A DNA stretch of 64,000 nucleotides, taken from the NCBI RefSeq assembly GCF_000239775.1, contig NZ_CAFI01000297.1, positions 19,182-83,181 of the forward strand, given 5' to 3'. The notes under the pieces were generated by a model. That model was not told the DNA's origin and did no database searches. It saw only the letters and a program-made list of their open reading frames with translations. Made by a program: the position numbers and the translations under genes. Shown piece by piece: positions 59,733 through 64,000 of this stretch. This stretch comes from Bradyrhizobium sp. ORS 375 (GTDB taxonomy: Bacteria; Pseudomonadota; Alphaproteobacteria; Rhizobiales; Xanthobacteraceae). Position 1 is the stretch's first letter, and each line of letters begins with the position of its first letter.

Positions 59733-60182
59733 GTGACCGACCGGCTCAAACTGATCGCGCTCGACGCCGACGATCTCGCCGTGATCTCCGCCCACGTGCA
59801 GGATGCGCGGGTGCAGCCGGCCGATATCATCTGGCGCCAGGCCGAGAAGCGGCTGGTCATCGGCATGAACCGGCTCGACTGGGACCAGGCGCTGCACGGC
59901 GAGACCGAGCCGCGCCGGCTTCTCGCCGCGCTACGCTTCGACCGCGTGTTGGCCTGCAAGTCGCGCCGCATCGACCTCGCCGCGCCCGACGCGGCGCTGG
60001 AGCTGATCGGGATCGAATTCCATCCCGGCACCGAGCCGCCCGCCGGCAGCGCGCTGTTGCTGTTCTCGCATGGCGGCGCGCTGCGACTGGATGTCGAATG
60101 CCTGGAATGCGAGCTGACCGATCTCGGCGCTGACGATCTCGGCGTCGGCGAGATCGACGACGTCCCGCCGCTGACCGGGTAG
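59733..60182 (+). CDS. DUF2948 family protein
   Basis: From GTG 59733 the 149-residue protein contains LKLIALDADDLAVISAHVQDA, WRQAEKRLVIGMNRLDW and LLLFSHGGALRLDVECLE, typical of alphaproteobacterial DUF2948. It is always found between murA and hisD in this order of bacteria. Function unknown. Confidence 0.85.
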   Translation: MTDRLKLIALDADDLAVISAHVQDARVQPADIIWRQAEKRLVIGMNRLDWDQALHGETEPRRLLAALRFDRVLACKSRRIDLAAPDAALELIGIEFHPGTEPPAGSALLLFSHGGALRLDVECLECELTDLGADDLGVGEIDDVPPLTG

Positions 60183-60268
60183 GGCAGTTTCAAAGGGTTG
60201 ACGGCCCCGCGCTGCCGCGCCATTGAGCAGGGGGTCGGGGGCAGCCACCCCTTCGGAAAGTGCCAGAG

Positions 60269-61564
60269 ATGCCCATTCGCCTGTCCCGCGCCAGCGCCGA
60301 TTTCGAGGCCCAGTTTCGGCAGTTTCTCGCCGCCAAGCGCGAGACCTCCGCCGACGTCGAAGCCGCCGCCCGCGCCATCGTCGACGACGTCGCCAAACGC
60401 GGCGATGCGGCGCTGCTCGAGGCGACGGCCAAGTTCGACCGGCTGGAGCTGACCGCCGCCACGCTGCGCGTGACGCCCGCCGAGGTCGAGGCGGCTGTGA
60501 AGGCCTGCGACAGCGCGACCGTCGATGCGCTGAAATTCGCCCGCGACCGCATCGAGGCGTTTCATCTCAAGCAGCTGCCCCAGGACCAGCGCTTCACCGA
60601 TGCCGCCGGCGTCGAGCTCGGCTGGCGCTGGAGCGCGATCGAATCCGCCGGTCTTTACGTCCCCGGCGGCACCGCGGCCTATCCGTCCTCGGTGCTGATG
60701 AACGCCATTCCCGCCAAGGTCGCCGGCGTCGGCCGGCTGGTGATGGTGGTGCCTGCGCCGGACGGCAGGCTCAATCCGCTGGTGCTGGCCGCCGCGCATC
60801 TCGGCGGCGTCTCCGAGATCTACCGCGTCGGCGGCGCCCAGGCCGTGGCCGCGCTCGCCCATGGTACGGCGACGATTGCCCCCGTCGCCAAGATCGTCGG
60901 CCCGGGCAATGCCTATGTCGCCGCGGCCAAGCGGCTGGTGTTCGGCAAGGTCGGCATCGACATGATCGCCGGCCCCTCCGAGGTGCTGGTCATCGCCGAC
61001 GACAGCGGCAATGCCGACTGGATCGCCGCCGATCTGCTCGCCCAGGCCGAGCACGACGCCAGCGCGCAATCGATCCTGATCACCGACAGCCCGCGCTTGG
61101 CCTCCGACGTCGCCCGCGCCGTCGAGGGCCAGCTCAAGACCTTGCCCCGCGCCGCGATCGCCGGCGCGTCCTGGGCCGATTTCGGCGCCATCATCGAGGT
61201 CGACCATCTCGACCAGGCCGTGCCGCTGGCGGACGCCATCGCCGCCGAGCACCTGGAGATCATGACCGCCGATCCCGATGCCTTCGCGACCAAGGTCCGG
61301 AATGCCGGTGCCATCTTCCTCGGCGCGCACACGCCGGAGGCGATCGGCGATTATGTCGGCGGCTCCAATCACGTGCTGCCCACCGCGCGTTCGGCGCGGT
61401 TCTCCTCCGGTCTCGGCGTGCTCGACTTCATGAAGCGCACGTCGCTGTTGAAATGCGGTCCGGACCAGTTGCGCGCGCTGGGGCCAGCGGCGATGACTCT
61501 GGGCAAGGCCGAGGGTCTCGACGCCCATTCACGCTCCGTGGGAATACGCCTCAATCTGCCATGA
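60269..61564 (+). CDS. hisD: Histidinol dehydrogenase
   Basis: Start is ATG 60269; GTG 60260 is in frame upstream. The protein carries the HisD motifs [63 protein letters not shown] and EHLEIMT with the zinc and catalytic Gln/His residues. It oxidises L-histidinol to L-histidine in two steps. Host gene; stop overlaps the UPF0262 start as ATGA. Confidence 0.95.
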   Translation: MPIRLSRASADFEAQFRQFLAAKRETSADVEAAARAIVDDVAKRGDAALLEATAKFDRLELTAATLRVTPAEVEAAVKACDSATVDALKFARDRIEAFHLKQLPQDQRFTDAAGVELGWRWSAIESAGLYVPGGTAAYPSSVLMNAIPAKVAGVGRLVMVVPAPDGRLNPLVLAAAHLGGVSEIYRVGGAQAVAALAHGTATIAPVAKIVGPGNAYVAAAKRLVFGKVGIDMIAGPSEVLVIADDSGNADWIAADLLAQAEHDASAQSILITDSPRLASDVARAVEGQLKTLPRAAIAGASWADFGAIIEVDHLDQAVPLADAIAAEHLEIMTADPDAFATKVRNAGAIFLGAHTPEAIGDYVGGSNHVLPTARSARFSSGLGVLDFMKRTSLLKCGPDQLRALGPAAMTLGKAEGLDAHSRSVGIRLNLP

Positions 61565-62067
61565 CCCAGCACCCGCCAGGCGACGACCGGACCAATCGCA
61601 TCGTGGCGGTGACGCTCGACGAGGAGTCGATCGGCCGCTCCGGTCCGGATATCGAGCATGAGCGGGCGATCGCGATCTACGACCTCGTCGAGGAGAACCT
61701 GTTCGCGCCCGAGGGCGCCGACGGCACCGGCCCCTTCACCCTGCATCTCGGCATCACCGCCAACCGGCTGATGTTCGACATCCGCCGCGAGGACGGCACG
61801 CCGGTCGTCACGCACCTGTTGTCGCTGTCGCCGTTCCGCAGGATCGTGAAGGACTATTTCATGATCTGCGACAGCTACTACCAGGCGATCCGCACCGCCA
61901 CGCCCGACAAGATCGAGGCGATCGACATGGGCCGCCGCGGCATCCATGACGAGGGCTCGCGCACCCTGCAGGAGCGGCTCAAGGGCAAGGTGCGGGTCGA
62001 TTTCGAGACCTCGCGCCGGCTGTTCACCCTGATCACGGTGCTGCACTGGAAGGGCGAGGGCCAGTGA
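61561..62067 (+). CDS. UPF0262 family protein
   Basis: The 168-residue protein contains [32 protein letters not shown] and [21 protein letters not shown], the signature of UPF0262, a conserved alphaproteobacterial family of unknown function encoded after hisD. It overlaps hisD by four bases. Confidence 0.9.
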   Translation: MTQHPPGDDRTNRIVAVTLDEESIGRSGPDIEHERAIAIYDLVEENLFAPEGADGTGPFTLHLGITANRLMFDIRREDGTPVVTHLLSLSPFRRIVKDYFMICDSYYQAIRTATPDKIEAIDMGRRGIHDEGSRTLQERLKGKVRVDFETSRRLFTLITVLHWKGEGQ

Positions 62068-62121
62068 TGCCGCGCGCCCGCCACCGCGCCGCCAGCCGTC
62101 CGGCCAAGGGCGCCTAGCCGC

Positions 62122-62592
62122 ATGGCCGAGGGGCCGCCGCGCGCGCGCCAGCCGCAGGCGGTGCTGTTCGCCTGCGGGCAGAACAGCGTGCGCTCGCCGA
62201 TGGCCGAGAGCCTGCTGCGCCAGATGTTTCCGCAAGCGCTCTACGTCCGCTCCGCCGGCGTCAAGAAGGGCGAGCTCGACCCGTTCGCCGTCTCCGTCAT
62301 GGCCGAGCTCGGCCAGGACATCTCGCAGCACAAGCCGACCACCTTCGAGGAGCTCGAGGACTGGGAAGGCCTGAACTTCGACCTCATCATCACCCTTTCT
62401 CCGGAAGCGCATCACAAGGCCCTCGAGCTGACCCGCACCATCGCCGCCGACGTCGAATACTGGCCGACGCCGGATCCGACCACGACCGACGGTAATCGCG
62501 AGCAGAAGCTGTCGGCTTATCGCGAGGTCCTCGACGGCCTGTTCACGCGCATCCGCAAGCGCTTCGCCAAGCCCGGGCCTGCGGGTCTGTAG
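62122..62592 (+). CDS. Low-molecular-weight phosphatase / arsenate reductase-like protein
   Basis: The N-terminal CGQNSVRS (Cys18-x5-Arg24) is the phosphate-binding loop of LMW protein-tyrosine phosphatases and ArsC of that fold. It is followed by SPMAESLLRQMFPQ and a PTPDPTTTDG loop that supplies the catalytic Asp. It may dephosphorylate proteins; the arsenate-reductase role cannot be told from sequence. It lies between UPF0262 and maf. Confidence 0.85.
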   Translation: MAEGPPRARQPQAVLFACGQNSVRSPMAESLLRQMFPQALYVRSAGVKKGELDPFAVSVMAELGQDISQHKPTTFEELEDWEGLNFDLIITLSPEAHHKALELTRTIAADVEYWPTPDPTTTDGNREQKLSAYREVLDGLFTRIRKRFAKPGPAGL

Positions 62593-62772
62593 TTCCAAGT
62601 TCCCCCGCAAGGTGTCATCGAACCGAAATCCCAGCGTCGTCCCGCGCTCAAACTCGCACCGTAGAGCAGGCCGGTCGCAGCTTGTCGCACCCTTCGGGTT
62701 GTGGAATGACAGCCCTTCCGATAGGTTCCGCGCGCCCGCCCCTCGGCTTTCCGAATCCCCAGCGAAATCAGC

Positions 62773-63402
62773 ATGCTCGGCCGTCCCAAAATCGTTCTTG
62801 CATCCGGTTCGCCGCGGCGTCTGGCGCTGCTCAACCAGGCTGGCATCGAGCCCGACGCGCTGCGCCCGGCCGATGTCGACGAGACGCCGAAGCGCGGCGA
62901 GCTGCCGCGCGCCTGCGCCAACCGCCTCGCCCGCGCCAAGGCCGACGCGGCGCTGAAATCCGTCCAGCTCGACGACGAGCTGCGCGGCTCCTTCATCATC
63001 TCCGCCGACACGGTCGTGGCGGTCGGCCGTCGCATCCTGCCGAAGGCCAACCTGGTCGACGAGGCCTCGCAGTGCCTGCGCCTCTTGTCCGGCCGCAACC
63101 ACCGCGTCTACACCGCGATCACGCTGGTCACGCCGAAGGAGGCGTTCCGCCAGCGGCTGGTCGAGACCCGCGTCCGCTTCAAGCGGCTCAGCGAGGACGA
63201 CATCCAGGCCTATATCGGCTCCGGCGAATGGCGCGGGAAGGCCGGCGGCTACGCCGTCCAGGGCATCGCCGGCTCCTTCGTGGTCAAGATGGTCGGTTCC
63301 TACACCAACGTCGTCGGCCTGCCGCTCTACGAAACCACGACCCTGCTCGCCGGCGAGGGCTTTCCGATCCGCTTCGGGTGGCTGAACACCGTCGGCGTCT
63401 GA
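62773..63402 (+). CDS. maf: Maf-like nucleoside triphosphate pyrophosphatase
   Basis: The protein opens with [23 protein letters not shown], the Maf nucleotide-binding motif, followed by [11 protein letters not shown] and [16 protein letters not shown] and a C-terminal [32 protein letters not shown]. Maf proteins remove non-canonical or UTP/dTTP nucleotides and were linked to septum formation. A terminator follows at 63419. Confidence 0.95.
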   Translation: MLGRPKIVLASGSPRRLALLNQAGIEPDALRPADVDETPKRGELPRACANRLARAKADAALKSVQLDDELRGSFIISADTVVAVGRRILPKANLVDEASQCLRLLSGRNHRVYTAITLVTPKEAFRQRLVETRVRFKRLSEDDIQAYIGSGEWRGKAGGYAVQGIAGSFVVKMVGSYTNVVGLPLYETTTLLAGEGFPIRFGWLNTVGV

Positions 63403-63418
63403 CGTTGCCTTCTGGATT

Positions 63419-63447
63419 GAGCCCGATCGTCCTGGACAATCGGGCTC
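63419..63447 (+). terminator. Terminator-like hairpin after maf
   Basis: GAGCCCGAT (63419-63427) and ATCGGGCTC (63439-63447) form a perfect 9-bp stem with an 11-nt loop, followed by a short T-containing stretch. Confidence 0.55.
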
Positions 63448-63507
63448 CCGTTTCCGGATCATGCTCTGGGGGATGCATTGGGCTGCGCGGTCGCCTAGAT
63501 AGCGGCC

Positions 63508-63705
63508 ATGTCCGACGAATCGACCCACACCAAGACCGCTTCCGCGGCAAAACCCATCCGCCGCTGCCCGATCTGCAACCGGCCCGCCGCGGATGCATCG
63601 CGCCCGTTCTGCTCGCCGCGCTGCCGCGATGTCGACCTCAACCGCTGGCTCAGCGGCTCCTATGTCATCCCGGCCACCGAGGGCGACGAGGACGACGTGG
63701 AATAA
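63508..63705 (+). CDS. yacG: DNA gyrase inhibitor YacG (zinc protein)
   Basis: The 65-residue protein has the four-cysteine zinc site RRCPIC...PFCSPRCRDVDLNRWLSGSYVIP, the YacG signature; YacG of E. coli binds and inhibits gyrase. The ATG is preceded by weak signals only. The order maf-yacG-tRNA-Phe fits the Bradyrhizobium region. Confidence 0.9.
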   Translation: MSDESTHTKTASAAKPIRRCPICNRPAADASRPFCSPRCRDVDLNRWLSGSYVIPATEGDEDDVE

Positions 63706-63879
63706 GGCCGTGTTTTCATGGCTTTGCCCTTTCGGCGACCGCCGTCCGGCGGCGGCCCCGGGGCGTTCCGCGCAACTGCGAAAGGAATGTGAAAACTTCC
63801 CCTCAGGGCGGTAGACAGCACCGTTTCGTCCCACTATAACCCGCCGGCTCGTTGGGCTTTTTGGCCGCAAACGAGACCT

Positions 63880-63955
63880 GCCCAGGTAGCTCAGTTGGTA
63901 GAGCATGCGACTGAAAATCGCAGTGTCGGTGGTTCGATCCCGCCCCTGGGCACCA
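63880..63955 (+). tRNA. tRNA-Phe (anticodon GAA)
   Basis: A 76-nt cloverleaf starts GCCCAGGTAGCTCAG and ends CCTGGGCACCA, with the anticodon loop CTGAAAA giving GAA. The CCA is encoded. Located 174 nt after yacG. Confidence 0.95.
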
Positions 63956-63968
63956 CGCTTCGCCCTGC

Positions 63969-64000
63969 GGGCTACGCGTGGCGCAGCCAGGCCGTAGCCC
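63969..64000. repeat. Inverted repeat after tRNA-Phe
   Basis: GGGCTACG (63969-63976) and CGTAGCCC (63993-64000) form a perfect 8-bp inverted repeat with a 16-nt loop just after the tRNA. It resembles the palindromic elements found after tRNAs and between genes in Bradyrhizobium; it may be truncated by the window end or act as a terminator. Confidence 0.4.

Noticed and set aside
62593-62772. Missing infA between the phosphatase gene and maf
   Set aside because: I expected infA here from other alphaproteobacteria, but the 180-nt gap has no such frame. Gene order varies between genera, so this alone is not evidence of loss.
59636-63906. Long minus-strand frames opposite murA, hisD, the phosphatase and maf
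   Set aside because: The plus-strand genes are clear members of known families; the opposite frames are compositional shadows.

Overview
The window holds most of a tailed prophage (about positions 1-55,960, left end outside the window) followed by a short stretch of host chromosome (about 55,960-64,000). The host part carries tRNA-Thr(GGT), a cyclic-nucleotide-domain/thioredoxin-reductase-like flavoprotein, murA, a DUF2948 gene, hisD, a UPF0262 gene, a low-molecular-weight phosphatase, maf, yacG and tRNA-Phe(GAA). This order and the high GC point to an alphaproteobacterium of the Bradyrhizobium/Rhodopseudomonas/Afipia group (inference from gene order and codon use; no database was searched). 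The 3' end of tRNA-Thr faces the prophage, so this is probably the right attachment site. No integrase is in the window; it should lie beyond position 1.

Phage layout. (1) 1-1,868: leftward repressor unit with an S24-fold repressor, a DUF7768-like gene, a small gene and the start of a phage-encoded DNA polymerase sliding clamp. (2) 1,869-10,913: rightward early operon with a winged-helix regulator, a Sak4-like ATPase, a DUF669-like ssDNA-binding protein, a Cas4/RecB-like nuclease, a GcrA-like zinc protein, an MT-A70 adenine methyltransferase, a DEAH helicase and a primase-polymerase fused to an ATPase. (3) 11,011-16,311: a secreted membrane protein, then a long leftward operon of small early genes. 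(4) 16,312-20,415: a control region with an AT-rich inverted repeat, an AT-hook protein, a HEPN (Abi-like) gene on the opposite strand and a VRR-NUC nuclease. (5) 20,844-24,093: a leftward block of nine small genes with its own palindromes. (6) 24,094-24,813: a non-coding region that may contain cos. (7) 24,814-52,375: late operon with a lambda-like head module (Nu1, GpA, gpW, portal, S49 protease with nested scaffold, decoration D, capsid E) joined to a P2-like contractile tail (V, W, J, I, fibres, sheath, tube, E/E', tape measure, U, X, D) and a lysis cassette with overlapping Rz/Rz1. (8) 52,376-55,805: cargo at the right end, including a complete PvuII-like restriction-modification system (R, C, M with C-boxes) flanked by two copies of an unrecognised microprotein.

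The virion would be a myovirus with a lambda-type capsid. A recurring palindromic motif built on ATCCGT/ACGGAT sits in the control regions next to the repressor, before several early operons and near the late operon, and overlaps near-consensus promoters, so one repressor probably controls much of the phage. The prophage looks intact across the part seen. The most notable items are the PvuII-like cassette with its paired microproteins, the HEPN gene, the operator network, the phage sliding clamp, the GcrA-like/methyltransferase pair, the hairpins bracketing the sheath-tube unit, and the polyglycine adhesin.
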